Shown one piece after another: positions 23,490-34,700 of a DNA stretch of 64,000 nucleotides. Made by a program: the position numbers and the translations under genes. This DNA comes from Pachyseris speciosa (taxonomy: Eukaryota > Cnidaria > Anthozoa > Scleractinia > Pachyseridae), in NCBI GenBank assembly GCA_016490735.1, contig JAEMWC010001634.1, forward strand, positions 1 through 64,000, written 5' to 3'. The notes beneath the pieces were generated by a model. It searched no databases. It was not told the DNA's origin and was given only the letters and a program-made list of their open reading frames with translations. Numbering within the stretch: position 1 is the first letter of the stretch; each line of letters begins with the position of its first letter.

Positions 23490-25570
23490 TGATTCTGAGC
23501 TTATATAGTGGCACTTTGTAGCTATGTTTAACATTCTTCTTTCACCGCTTCTTGTTGTTAGTTTTGTCTCCATTTAATTTTCTTTTTGCAATTCTACAAA
23601 CGTACTAGGGTCATGTATGTAGGCAGATATTCGTACATTTTCTATAACGCTAAGCGTTTCGTAATGAAATGATTTTGCGCTTCTTATCTATGTAACACGT
23701 TGTCTAAGATGCAACTTACATAAGACCAGGGCTCCCAGTTGGTCTTGGAAAAACCTCAAAGTGGCCTAGATAAGATGCCAAAATCCATTTATGAGGCCTT
23801 CCAAGGGGAAGAAGCGGCAAGCTTCGTAGCTCCAAAAACAGGCGACGATCTTCCCCCAAAACACCGAAAACCGACAGAAATTGGCAGAAAAAGCATGACA
23901 GTTTGCGACAGCGACAATACCCTTTCTATACTTCATTGTTTTCTTTGCAACAGAGATATTTGGGTTCTGTCCTCGTGTACCGGTTCACAAGAGCCGATAC
24001 AAAAGACCAAACAATACACAACAGCTAACCAATGACTCCTAAACAAAGAAAGAACAATGGTTATTCCCTTGTGTGCTGGTACACCAGGAAAGAACCGATA
24101 ATTGTTCCTAACGAAACAAGCGAGAGAGAGAGAGAGTCGTAAACGAGCGAGAAAGGGACACCAGAGCACCTCTTGAAAGGCCTCATTTATACAAGAACAT
24201 TCCGTCTTTCGTAAGACGAGCTCGTATCGATGGGTCAGTTCACGCACAACTTTTGACGCCTCTTACGTGAGACGGAACAAATTTTCATTCGTATAAATGA
24301 CCCTATAATAAGGAACATTTTCTTACTAGTCTGTTACCATGGTTACTAGTCTGTTGCCATGGCCACGAGCAGAAATGACAATGTGAGAACTTTTTTGTTT
24401 CCACTTGACTTAAATCGTCATGTAAGACCTCCTAAGATGTCCAGTAACAGGTTAAAACTATCGTTGTGTCTATAAATTTTTAAAACAAACATTTTTTACA
24501 CAATTTATACGAGGTAGTGCAAGATTAATGTAATTAATCTATTTTAGGCTATTTTTCTAAGGAGACCATTTTTTTCAAATTATTAGTATTTGTGGTTCAT
24601 TTGAAAACGACTAACATAAGGTAAGCAGTGAAAGAATACGATTCTTTGGCTTTGCAAAGCATTAGCATTATTATTCATTAAGTTGCATGGATGGCAAATT
24701 CCGAGAGAGTATGAAACCAGTACAGTGAAATCTCGTCACTTTCGAATAAAAGGTGATCAAGGCGGAATCTCTGTAAAATCGTAAAAGAAATTTTCATTAC
24801 CTTTTTGGCATCATGCTCTCTTAGTAACTCTCGCTTAGAACCGAAAGCAAAGGGAAGTGATTCTGTGTTGCCATCTGGCTAGCTAGTTAAGGATTAAGTT
24901 GGGATTTTCTAAGGATATAAGATGAGTTATTCGATACTTCGTTAATTTGTTGAGCCTGCGGTCAGCAGTGTCCTTTTTTCTTTAACATGTTTGTTTAGAC
25001 TCAACTCCGAACACACCAAAGCGCCGTCAGTGTTGTCCGTGGAGCTGTTTGTTTTACAACTAAATGTAGAAATTTTATCCTTAAATAATTTAGGGTAGAC
25101 ACTAGGGACTCAAGCAAAGATGGCAAGTATTCATTAACAAATGTGTTTCCCCGGCTTATAACGCAGGGGATTCGAATGGAACCATGTAATCATCCATGAT
25201 ACATATAGATTAGAGGCATAGTTTATCAATATGCTTCAGAAGAAAAGTCTCCTCTTTTTAACGAAGCGAAGTGCAGGTCTTGAACTCGCACTTTCAGTCG
25301 TTACAAATGTGGTGCTTTTTTTTAACTCCTGCATTTTATATTTCAATGTTGTAAGCTGATTGCATTACGTGCCACTTCGAAATATTAGCTCCTAATAAAG
25401 ACAAAAAAGTCCACTTTGTGATGTTTTCTGGTTCATGTGTCTTCCGATGGCCCAGGACAGACTTTTCATGGCCCACTTATGAAAAGAGAGGTGGCCTGGG
25501 ATAAAGAGTGCTGCGCAAGAGATTGTGGGATTTTTTGGGGTGACGCAAACAACAAAAATACAAAACAATG
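23490..25570. other. 3' flank of the ZP gene
   Basis: No coding exon seen. AATAAA occurs at 24745-24750 and at 25394-25399; the second is followed by a GT-rich stretch and is a reasonable polyadenylation site if the 3' UTR is about 1.9 kb. A small palindromic element with GGCCTCATTTATAC / GTATAAATGACCC ends lies at about 24178-24303. Confidence 0.45.
25394..25399 (+). promoter_or_regulatory. Candidate polyadenylation signal of the ZP gene
   Basis: AATAAA followed within 25-45 bases by GT-rich sequence (TTTGTGATGTTTTCTG). Assignment to the ZP gene depends on a long 3' UTR, which cannot be shown from sequence alone. Confidence 0.3.
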
Positions 25571-25794
25571 TAAAGCCCTGGTTAAACGATCAAACATTTG
25601 TTGGACGAGCATGTTTGAACGTTTAGCCGCCTCTCTTAACATTACATTGAAATGGTTTCCATGTTTGGTCTACATCAAACATTTTCATCCAACATTTCGC
25701 GTTACGAACAAATGTTTGATCGTTTAGCCACCCAACGTTGTATTTAAAAAACACGATATTGGATGAAAATGTTTGATCGTTTAGCCGAGGCTTA
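25571..25794. mobile_element. MITE with GTTAAACGATCAAACATTT termini
   Basis: The left end TAAAGCCCTGGTTAAACGAT continues CAAACATTTG and is mirrored by CAAATGTTTGATCGTTTAGC-type sequence at the right end, which finishes GAGGCTTA. A further internal copy lies at 25706-25732. About 224 bp, non-coding. Confidence 0.65.
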
Positions 25795-26095
25795 AGCCAC
25801 AGCGTGCCTTGTTTGCTTTCTCAGTTTTTACTGCTGTCAAACGTAAACAAAAGGCGTCGTAGAGGACACGTGGTTAGTGGTAAAGAAAACACACAAGGAG
25901 AAGGAAACGAATGGGCAAAATGTGATTTCAGTAAAATTGTTCATCGAGCGCATGGGAAAGGAAAATGCAAAGTCTGCAGTGTCAAACTTTTGCCTACGTT
26001 CTGTCAGCAGTTTCTCCAAAGTCTCAGTTTCGATCGATCTTCGCAGATGCCCTATTTATCGTAAAAAACTGGCTGTTTTCACTTGAGGTTTCTTG

Positions 26096-26130
26096 CTCAA
26101 AGGTCCAGGGTTCGATTCCCGGACTCGGCG
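26096..26130 (+). other. tRNA-like T-arm remnant
   Basis: AGGGTTCGATTCCCGG-type sequence is a good B box and T-arm, but no matching D-arm or 5' acceptor strand precedes it. It sits directly before a TATTAG microsatellite, as the tail end of a tRNA-derived SINE would. Confidence 0.35.
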
Positions 26131-26137
26131 TCATAAT

Positions 26138-26200
26138 ATTAGTATTAGTATTAGTATTAGTATTAGTATTAGTATTAGTATTAGTATTAGTATTAGTACT
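26138..26200. repeat. TATTAG microsatellite
   Basis: About ten tandem TATTAG hexamers. The same hexamer recurs at 26628-26712 and 27757-27837. Confidence 0.95.
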
Positions 26201-26240
26201 GATCAAAAACGATTTCTTGAAACAGAAGCAAGCGAATATT

Positions 26241-26628
26241 AACGTTAAAAGCCGACGTTTCGGCGTCATCATGACACCATTCTCAAGGCAAAATGAATAA
26301 GTAATGCGAAGATTTGATTTCTATAGTCCGTCTACAAATTAACATAATAACAAAGGGTCACAAGTTCTTCAAGTGAATACCTTTGCGCGAATCGAGTCCG
26401 TTTGCACGTTTAGGGATGGTTTGAGTTTTCTTATAAAAGGAAAAAAACCATCCCTAAACGTGCAAACGGACTCGATTCGCGCAAAGGTATTCACTTGAAG
26501 AACTTGTGACCCTTTGTTATTAATTATGTTAATTTGTAGAGACTATAGAAATCAAATCTTGGCATTACTTATTCATGTTGCCTTGAGAACGGTGTCATGA
26601 TGACGCCGAAACGTCGGCTTTTAACGTT
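26241..26628. mobile_element. Foldback element: near-perfect 388-bp palindrome between TATTAG arrays
   Basis: The left arm (26241-26421) starts AACGTTAAAAGCCGACGTTT and is mirrored by the right arm (26447-26628), which ends CGTCGGCTTTTAACGTT. The arms are about 180 bp and differ at only a few positions, with a loop of roughly 25 bp (GAGTTTTCTTATAAAAGG). It is non-coding and bounded on both sides by TATTAG repeats. Confidence 0.8.
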
Positions 26629-26712
26629 AGTATTAGTATTAGTGTTAGTATTAGTATTAGTATTAGTATTAGTATTATAGTAGTAGTAATTAGTATTAGT
26701 ATTAGTATTAGT
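26628..26712. repeat. TATTAG microsatellite, second array
   Basis: Imperfect TATTAG hexamers with one interruption (ATAGTAGTAGTAAT), directly abutting the right end of the foldback element. Confidence 0.9.
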
Positions 26713-26819
26713 GTTTAGCAGTTTTGTAGTCGACATTAATTATTTTCAAATGAAGAATGATCCTCGCAGTTGTGAACGCAATTTATGCAATTGCGAAAAG
26801 AAGCCTGAAAAAAATTCAG

Positions 26820-26866
26820 GACTTCAACGGGGTTTGAACCCGTGACCTCGCGATTACCGGTGCGAT

Positions 26867-26892
<26 letters not shown>
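26820..26892 (-). tRNA. tRNA-Thr(GGT)-like sequence, probable pseudogene or SINE head
   Basis: The 73-nt sequence starts GGCTTCATAGCTCAGTTGGT and ends with an ACGGG-TTCAAAC-CCCGT T-arm and a TGAAGTC acceptor strand that pairs with GGCTTCA. D- and T-arms are intact. The anticodon stem (TCGCA against TCGCG) does not pair in the normal register and position 33 is C, so it may not be functional. Confidence 0.6.
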
Positions 26893-26907
<15 letters not shown>

Positions 26908-27082
26908 AGGTCAATTGTGGGTTCATATGTTCCCGTGAAAGAAATGAGTGTGAATGATATGATATGAATCATATATGAACTGCGGAAATGAAATCAAATG
27001 AAGAATGATCCTCGCAGTTGTGAACGCAATTTATACAATTGCGAAAAGAAGCCACGGGAACATATGAACCCACAATTGACCT

Positions 27083-27097
<15 letters not shown>

Positions 27098-27123
<26 letters not shown>

Positions 27124-27170
27124 ATCGCACCGGTAATCGCGAGGTCACGGGTTCAAACCCCGTTGAAGTC
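27098..27170 (+). tRNA. tRNA-Thr(GGT)-like sequence, copy 2
   Basis: Identical in layout to the minus copy at 26820. Its 3' end runs into CCTGAATTTTTTTCAGG, whose seven Ts would stop RNA polymerase III. The same anticodon-stem defect is present. Confidence 0.6.
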
Positions 27171-27332
27171 CTGAATTTTTTTCAGGCTTCTTTTCGCAAT
27201 TGTATAAATTGCGTTCACAACTGCGAGGATCATTCTTCATTTGATTTCATTTCCGCAGTTCATATATGATTCATATCATATATCATTCACACTCATTTCT
27301 TTCACGGGAACATATGAACCCACAATTGACCT

Positions 27333-27347
<15 letters not shown>

Positions 27348-27373
<26 letters not shown>

Positions 27374-27420
27374 ATCGCACCGGTAATCGCGAGGTCACGG
27401 GTTCAAACCCCGTTGAAGTC
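27348..27420 (+). tRNA. tRNA-Thr(GGT)-like sequence, copy 3
   Basis: Exactly 250 bp downstream of copy 2, with the same 5' flank (GACCTGCTCCCAACGTCAGT) and the same T-run after the acceptor strand. Confidence 0.6.
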
Positions 27421-27756
27421 CTGAATTTTTTTCAGGCTTCTTTTCGCAATTGCATAAATTGCGTTCACAACTGCGAGGATCATTCTTCATTTGATTTCAT
27501 TTGCGCAGTTCATATATGATTCATATCATATATCATTCACATTAATTATTTTATTACCAAATACGATGTTTTAGACTTTTTATAAAGGAAGTTTTTTAAG
27601 CCTAGTTTTTTGACACATTTTTTGAAGCTTTTTTTTTTAAATAAAAATCGATTAATTCAGTTTTCCCCATAGTTTGTAGCTTAATAATTTTGCAATTATT
27701 TATTATTTTGTAAAATATTGGATGAATTGTTAAATGAAATTATTATTATAAAAAAA

Positions 27757-27837
27757 ATTAGTATTAGTATTAGTATTAGTATTAGTATTAGTATTAGTAT
27801 TAGTATTAGTATTAGTATTAGTATTAGTATTAGTATT
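27757..27837. repeat. TATTAG microsatellite, third array
   Basis: About 13 uninterrupted TATTAG hexamers. Confidence 0.95.
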
Positions 27838-29513
27838 GCTAATTATCTCTGATCAAATCTTCTTTTCATTGGCTCCGGGGCAGCAACCAGCTGCCAGTAA
27901 CCACAAAAATTAGAAAATTCTGTTTGAGAGAGGATTTTTACTTTGAATTTGCTGTAAGTCTGTGAGATTACCAAATCATTCAGTTGCGATATACTATAAG
28001 AGTTTTAGGAACAATGTGTTGAATCGGTTTTCCGGAAGCCGCTTATCCAAACTGAAAACAAAGGCTCATAGCTCCGACCAGTCTCCGCATACTTCGCTTA
28101 AAAAGACTAAAAGGACTTAAAAATTTTAAGTATTTCTTCAACTCGCGGGTATCATCTTTCTGCTCTGAAAGTCAAATCCGTCTGACTGCAGTTAGTCTCA
28201 GCGTCCAAGTCTTTTCCAAAGTGAGCTGAAAAAAATTAAATTTAAAAATTTTTTTTCTCCCATCTCTCGCTCAGTGAGGCGGTCGGACGGTTGACCCTCT
28301 GAGTCCTGCTCTGCTCACTATTCCTTCATATTTCCCATGGCAGTGGTTGGGAGAATTAAAACGTCGTCATAATGTCATCTTTGGTGACCAGTTTTTCACT
28401 TCCCTCACCCATGCGACTGGTCAAACTGGCAGGGAGAAATTCAATTCTGGTCACTATTAGGAAATATAGGGTACAAAAAAAATCGAGAATTGATAAACAA
28501 ACCCAAGCAACCTTTGACAAAATCATTTGCGACTATTCCGGGACAGAAAAACTCGAAGTAAAACAGTACTAGTGCTCTTTGGGACCCATTCTGTTTTCTG
28601 TACTGTATAGTATTTCGTTAATTCTTCGCCTGATACCAGAATGAACAGTTTACAAATATGCATTCTATTGGGGAATTTTTGGCGGGAAAATCGTGCGCGG
28701 CAGGCCTTGCCCGTGACTTGGCACAAAATCGCGCGGAATATCACGGGATATTCCGCACAATTGAGCAGAATAACTGTTTTATTATTCAACACATTGATAA
28801 CAAAGCACAATTTACTGAGTTTATTGCAGAAAAAAAAATTCAAAACACAAACAGCCGCAATTTCTCTCCGACGCACGAAATTACGTACATCGCAGGATAT
28901 CTGTCGAGTGCGCGCGACGTATATCGAGTGCAACATGACCATATTTGGAACGTGTTACGATCTGTTGAATAATAACACAGGATACCATGATGAGACACTC
29001 GATCTAGGCCGTTCCGTGAGCTGGTCTCAGGTCACCTCCGCCACATTGCAGAACAGTCCCTTGATTCCATCTTGTCGCTAAGTCATTTTACAAAAGCGAC
29101 CATGAAATGCTATAGTAAGGACCACATGCGATAACGGAAAACATTAAGAAACCAGAGTATATGGGTGTAGAAAGAAAACGGGAAAGCGTGAGTCTTTTCT
29201 GCATTTATTTCGCCTCTTTCATCAATAGGTTTTATTTAAAACTTTAAAAAGAGCATAAATACCTGTTCCTTTGAAAAGAATTTCATTCCCCAAGACTTAC
29301 ATTAAATAATACCAATAAATATTGACTCTACTAATAATATATGCATAAAAAGAATACAGAACTGTGCGGCATTTTATCTACAGTGCCTAAATAAAATTTC
29401 TTATTAATAAATATCAATCGAAGCTCATGTGATAGCTATTTTCGACGGAAGCAAAGCTATTTAGGTTACTTATTTCTCCCTGCGACAAAAGTTCCTGTGA
29501 TGAGATAAGTGAA
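27838..29513. other. Intergenic DNA, no gene seen
   Basis: The segment 27955-28130 resembles the core of the palindrome at 29514-30347 (shared TCTGTGAG, GAATCGGTTTTCC and CAGTCTCC blocks). The overlapping frames at 28641-29081 (plus, 146 codons) and 28523-28942 (minus, 139 codons) show no recognisable domain and no splice context. Confidence 0.45.
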
Positions 29514-30347
29514 TTAAAGTGCACCTAAAACCCAAAAAACTTTTTCGCTAAAATAAATCTTTGCACCTGTTTGAAACGCATTCGCCTTTCTTAGCAAATC
29601 TTGACTAGTTATTTTGACTTTTCTAGGGTGTTAAAGATTCAAAATCTAGCCCCACGACCGAGTCAGAAGGGGCTTGGGTCTATTCTCTTTTCTATTCTTC
29701 TCTTTTCTATTCTAGTGTATTCTCTATTCTCTTTTGCATGCATGTTTACAAAGACTTAATGTTAACCGCGGTCAAACGTAAAAAAATAAGAAGTCCTTAA
29801 AAGATAAGGTTTTTACGTTTAGAGCTCAAAGATGATAAGTGTTTCGTCAGTCTGTGAGTTTACTAAATCATTTTATGAATTACTAAAACAGTTTTAGAAA
29901 CAATAAGGTGAATCGGTTTTCCTGAAGTCACGCATTGAAAGAGAAAACAAAGACACACCGCGCCGAACAGTCTCCACATTCTTCGCTTTAAAAAACCGTT
30001 AAAATCTTGTAGTAATTCATGAAATGATTTAGTAAACTCACAGACTGACAAAAGTCTCATCATCTTTGAGCTCTCAACGTAAAAACCTTATCTTTTAAGG
30101 ACTTTTCTTATTTTTTTACGTTTGACCGCGGTTAAGACTTAATGCAATGTAAATCAGTTTGTGACGTCAAATCGCGAATAGACCCAAGCCCCTTCTGCCT
30201 CGGTCGTGGGGCAGACGATGGCCAGATTTTGCAACTTTAACACCCTAGAAAAGTCAAAGTAACTAGTCAAGATTTGCTAAAAAAAGGCGCAATGGTGCAA
30301 AGATTTATTTTACCGAAAAAAAATTTTTGGGTTTAGGTGCACTTTAA
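29514..30347. mobile_element. Large palindromic element, about 834 bp
   Basis: The outer arms pair TTAAAGTGCACCTAAAACCC with GGGTTTAGGTGCACTTTAA and continue through the GGTGTTAAAG and CCCCACGACCGAG blocks. Inner arms pair GACCGCGGT-type sequence near 29768 with the complement near 30130, and AGAGCTCAAAGATGAT with ATCATCTTTGAGCTCT. The arms total over 300 bp per side. A TCTATTCTCTTTT microsatellite sits in the left arm at 29672-29732. No transposase. Confidence 0.75.
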
Positions 30348-31437
30348 ATATCAATTAAATACATCTTACTTTCCTAAATGGTATACCCAGTATTGTCTTC
30401 TTTGCTTTGATAAAATGTCGGACATTTCCTAATCTTAACTATGAAACAAATGTACATAATTTATGGGCCGTTTTCACACTAGATGACGGACAACGGATAG
30501 AAAATGTTTCCGAACCGTTTTTTCTCAAACGGACATGTCACTCTACCGCGAAAACGAGGCGGCCACGATTTTGGACGCATTTCATGAGTGTTTTAATAGG
30601 GACGCACATCAACAGACGCACTGAGAAACCGAGACGAAAAGCGTGTCTAAGACTACTTTTTACGTCCACCAAGTTGGCTGTTTGTTCGTCTGCCAGTGAG
30701 AAATCAGCCAAGTTGTCAAGTCACTACACTCCTAGGAAATCGTGCTTGGCAAACGGCATTAATTAACCGGCTAAAAATACAACTCATAATCAAACTGAAC
30801 AGTCTTCTTTAAACATTAGATCAAAGGTCTAAGGTTTGATACAAAGTGAAAACGTGTTCCACAACACCTACAGTTTACTTGCTATTCAAGGGCATCCAAC
30901 GAGTCATTTTCCACGGTGAAAACCGCCCGTTTTACTGCACTTGGCACCATCAATTTTTCCCCGCGCTTGGTCACTTACTAAGCACGGACCGAATGACTTT
31001 GTTTGTAGTTCAGTTCAGCTCGTTAGGTTACTTGCGTTTGTTATAGTTTTCCAGATGAATTTACTTAGGTTCAACAACGGCAACTAAAAATTAAAACCTA
31101 AAAATCCATGGCATAGCTAATTACAAAGTAAATAATTGATGATAGTTAATGTCATTGCGACATTCAGATCTAATAAATTAGCTGGCGATTGGAGCCGAGT
31201 CCGTCTTTCCGCTGTACACTCAGATTGCAGCTCATCTTATACCACCAATTCTGTAAACATTTCCAAAGAATAATGTCCAGCTTTTTCTTCCCTTTTCAGT
31301 AACAAAACCATCGCTTGTCGTTCTTTGTTTGCCACTCCTCTGCCTTCAGCTAAACTAACCACTGGTTGTCGTGAGTTCCACGCTGGCAGTTCACCGCGTA
31401 GCATCCATAATTATGATAATTATTCTAACAATCTACC
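30348..31437. other. 3' flank of the RIM gene
   Basis: No exon seen. I did not find a convincing minus-strand AATAAA close to the stop codon, so the polyadenylation site is not placed. Confidence 0.45.
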
Positions 31438-31752
31438 TCATACGTAGTCCCCCTCCTCGTCCATGTTTTCCATGTGCCTTTGTGGGGGGATGATAGTCGG
31501 TAGCGGTGACATTACTCGCATGGGGCTTCCAACATTTTGATTCATAGACGACCGTGGGGAGGGGCCAGGGGACTTCTTAGGCGAGCCACCGAGTGGAGAG
31601 GAGGGGAGGGGAGGGTCACACATCGATGACGTAGAAAACAATTTGTACCAGCCAATTACTAAGTTGCTAAGGTCCAGCTCGTCCAGTAAAATCTGTACAA
31701 CGCCCATGAACACCTTTCTGTCCATTCGTCCGTAGTCGCCCCATACGATTAT
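31438..31752 (-). CDS. RIMS: RIM last exon: end of C2B and C-terminal tail
   Basis: The acceptor TTCTGTTGCAG precedes IIVWGDYGRMDRKVFMGVVQ, then ILLDELDLSNLVIGWYKLF, which is nearly identical to the end of vertebrate RIM C2B. A Ser/Pro-rich tail (SPLGGSPKKSPGPSPRSS) follows and ends MDEEGDYV with TGA at 31438-31440. The tail lacks the basic ending of vertebrate RIMs. Confidence 0.95.
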   Translation of the reverse strand: MIVWGDYGRMDRKVFMGVVQILLDELDLSNLVIGWYKLFSTSSMCDPPLPSSPLGGSPKKSPGPSPRSSMNQNVGSPMRVMSPLPTIIPPQRHMENMDEEGDYV

Positions 31753-34700
31753 CTGCAACAGAACAGGAGCGTTGCGTTTCAATTCTTTTGAACTATGATA
31801 AAATTCCACATGAAGAAGATCAAGTATAACGTGCCGTACTGAATAGTATCGAAGTAGTCGCCAAGGCTGAAGGTGAGACAGTGAAAGGCACATTTGTAAC
31901 AACTGAATTTCAAGCCCTTCCTTTCGCAACTGCTTTAGCTGCCATAAAAAAATTAAGTGGGCTTTCATATCCTCAGTTCAAATAATTTATATTCGGCATT
32001 TCATATATTCTGCCCCGCTATTTACAGCCCTGTTGCATCGATCGTGAAATTAACCTTGCTGTTAGCAATCTGTTTGTTAGCATGCCACTTGAAAAAAAAT
32101 TCATCGCAAGACAAGCAGCGTGCAAGGGTAGCCTCCTACGCAGACGTGTTTGGGCTTGTCACGCGTTCCTTCCCCACGAACGTCTGCTGAACTGAACTGC
32201 CACTTCCGTTTGCGGGCGGTTAGCCTTTGTTTTGAAGAAACCAATAAAGAGCTGCATAAGAATGGAAATCGACACCCGTAGAGTAATTAAACCGATTTAC
32301 ATGCATCGTCTGGGAAAACAAATCCCGGGCTCGAAGTCCTACTTTCCACAAATTGGAAGACGAACTATGATTGGCTAACCGCCGCAAACGAAAGTGGCAG
32401 TTCAGTTCAGCAGACGTTCGTGGAGAAGGAACGCGTGACGAGCCCAAAGACGTCTGCGTAGGAGGCTACATACAAGGGCGGCGCTCTGAAATTCCATGTT
32501 TACGCTAACCACTCCACCTCCCATAGAAACACGCACTTTGATTGGTCCGTTGGAATGCGACCATGAAGTCGTCAAATACTCTTTAAAAACAATTCCTTAT
32601 TGTCACGTGACAACACCACAGCACAATAGAAGAAGTGAAACGGGTGCGGAACTTCTCTTTCCACACTGGCATGGCTGGCTGCCACAGCGATCATGTCGTA
32701 GATAGAGCGGTTTTCAATTGAGTGTCGAAAGTAATTGTCGTTTTCGCTTCGCTCTGTGATTGGCCAGGAAAACTCGCGCCACTTTCTCAACCAATGAGAA
32801 GCAAAACCAAAACCAATCGTGACTCGCACGCGCGTATTTTCCCGCGCTTTGCGCCGGCTACATGAAATTGCTTCGAATTCTGATTGGCTCATTGCCCTGC
32901 TTGCTTCTGTTGTGATTGGTCAGAGTAATTGCTTTGGTTTTGGTTTTACGACACTCGTTTGATATGCGCTCTATTGAAAGAATTAGTGAGTAAAAAACCA
33001 ATCCGTTTACCTGTAGCGTTTTTCCGGTGAATTCTACCTTAAACTCTAATTGCTGTTGATACAAAGGTTCCAGCGTCCGTCGAGCTGTTCGGGTTTTCTT
33101 CTTCATCAAGCATCGTTTGCCCTCCATCACGTACACCTTAACGTAAGGTGCTGAAAATGAACAAGAGAAGAAAGCCCTCAGTTAAGCTTGTCCTAAAATT
33201 CAAAGAAACTAAATCTAACTGAAAGAGTCTGTGTATATCATAACTCAGGACGCTTTCAGCATTGCTTACCAATCAGTCTTAAGACGTAGGGAGGGGAGGG
33301 GGGGGGAGGGTTGAAGGAAGGAATCAGAGGGGTCGATAGGGAGACTTAAAAGTCGCCGAGAGCGCGCACTATCGAGGCGCTAAACGCCGAAAGTGAGAGC
33401 CCGGAGAGATTTTCTAGCACTGTCAAGTGTGAAAGGTGTTGACGGGCCTGCGCGACTCCTGCGGTTCGCAGATGGATTGCTTTTTTGCACTTATACTTTG
33501 GCTCTAACCAGACTGTCTTTAAAGGATTTTTTCCATTGCGATTTGATATGACTGGAGGCTAAGATTTTTCTCAGTTGTGGTTGATCCTGTATGGGGGGAA
33601 ATTTCCTCATGAGTATCCTCTATAGATAGGCCACAGGCTTTCCAAGCTCAAAATTCGACTCTGCATCTGTCCTGTATGGGACAGCTTGTTTATATAGTAT
33701 GGGGAAGTCACCGAGCGTAAAAAAGTGTGTAAATAACTATCTAATTAAAAATAAAGTTTCCTACCTCAAATGTGTCGCGTACTTGTCTCTTGTGCCGATT
33801 TTGAAGCCATTCTGACGCCGTTTAGTGAAGTTATTCGAAATCGTTGTCTCTCCTTCTAAAAGAAGGAGAAGGCAGACCACTCCATCGATCGCATCAATCG
33901 CTAGCAAGACGTCACTACACAAATCGCTCTCTCCTCAAAAGGAAAAGTCCCGAATCGCAATAAAACCAACAGTTCCATAAAACCCAATAAATTTCACTCC
34001 ACATACGTGTGCTTCGGCGGTCGAAAGACTCGTGACAAATCACGCTGTTGACTGTTGTCAGCGCGACTTTTTTCAAATGGACCAATCAGAGTTGACCTTG
34101 CGTAGCGGCCGTTGGCTCGAAGTCGGTCACAAGCATATCAGGAAAGCCGAAGAAGCGAACTTTAAGCACCGCCGAAGTGCACGTATGTGGAGTGAAATTT
34201 ATTGGGTTTTATGGAACTGTTGGTTTTATTGCGATTCGGGACTTTTCCTTTTGAGGTGAGAGCGATTTGTGGAGTGACGTCTGGCCAGCGATTGATGCGA
34301 TCGATGGAGTGGTCTGCCTTCTCCTTCTTTTAGAAGGAGAGACAACGATTTCGAATAACTTCACTAAATGGCATCAGAATGGCTTCAAAATCTAATTTTT
34401 AATTAGATAGTTATTTACACATTTTTTTTTTTTTTTTAAGATCGGTGACTTTCCCATACAATTCTCTACATAAACAAGCTGATGCAGAGTCGAATTTTGA
34501 GCTTGGGAACCGTGTGGATAGGCAGAGCCGGGTGATATTGCGTTACAAAGGGCAGTATTTTCTTACGTGCATTCTTGTTTCTTTGTTCTAGTGACGCTTT
34601 CCTGTCAGTGAATTTGGCTTCGCAGAAGTGTTTCTTTAGAACGTTAGCTGGGTACCCTCTATTCTTAAGGCGTCTCTCGAAGTTTCTCATATTTCCCTCA

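Larger units (their letters stand above)
26747..27538. mobile_element. tRNA-bearing repeat array 1, flanked by 14-bp direct repeats
   Basis: Three tRNA-like units (one minus, two plus with a 250-bp period) form a block that begins AAATGAAGAATGATCC and ends CATATATCATTCAC. The sequence ACATTAATTATTTT occurs immediately on both sides (26733-26746 and 27539-27552), which looks like a target-site duplication of the whole block. A related block lies at 62316-63351. Confidence 0.75.
31753..33010. other. RIM intron between the last two exons, holding two MITEs
   Basis: The intron is largely two transposons (32129-32468 and 32704-32972). No exon seen. Confidence 0.7.

Noticed and set aside
26096..26130. 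Functional tRNA gene
   Set aside because: Only a T-arm is present; D-arm and acceptor 5' strand are missing.
28523..29081. Overlapping 139- and 146-codon frames on opposite strands
   Set aside because: No recognised domain, no splice context and no composition bias; two long antiparallel frames over one segment are expected when stop codons happen to be sparse.
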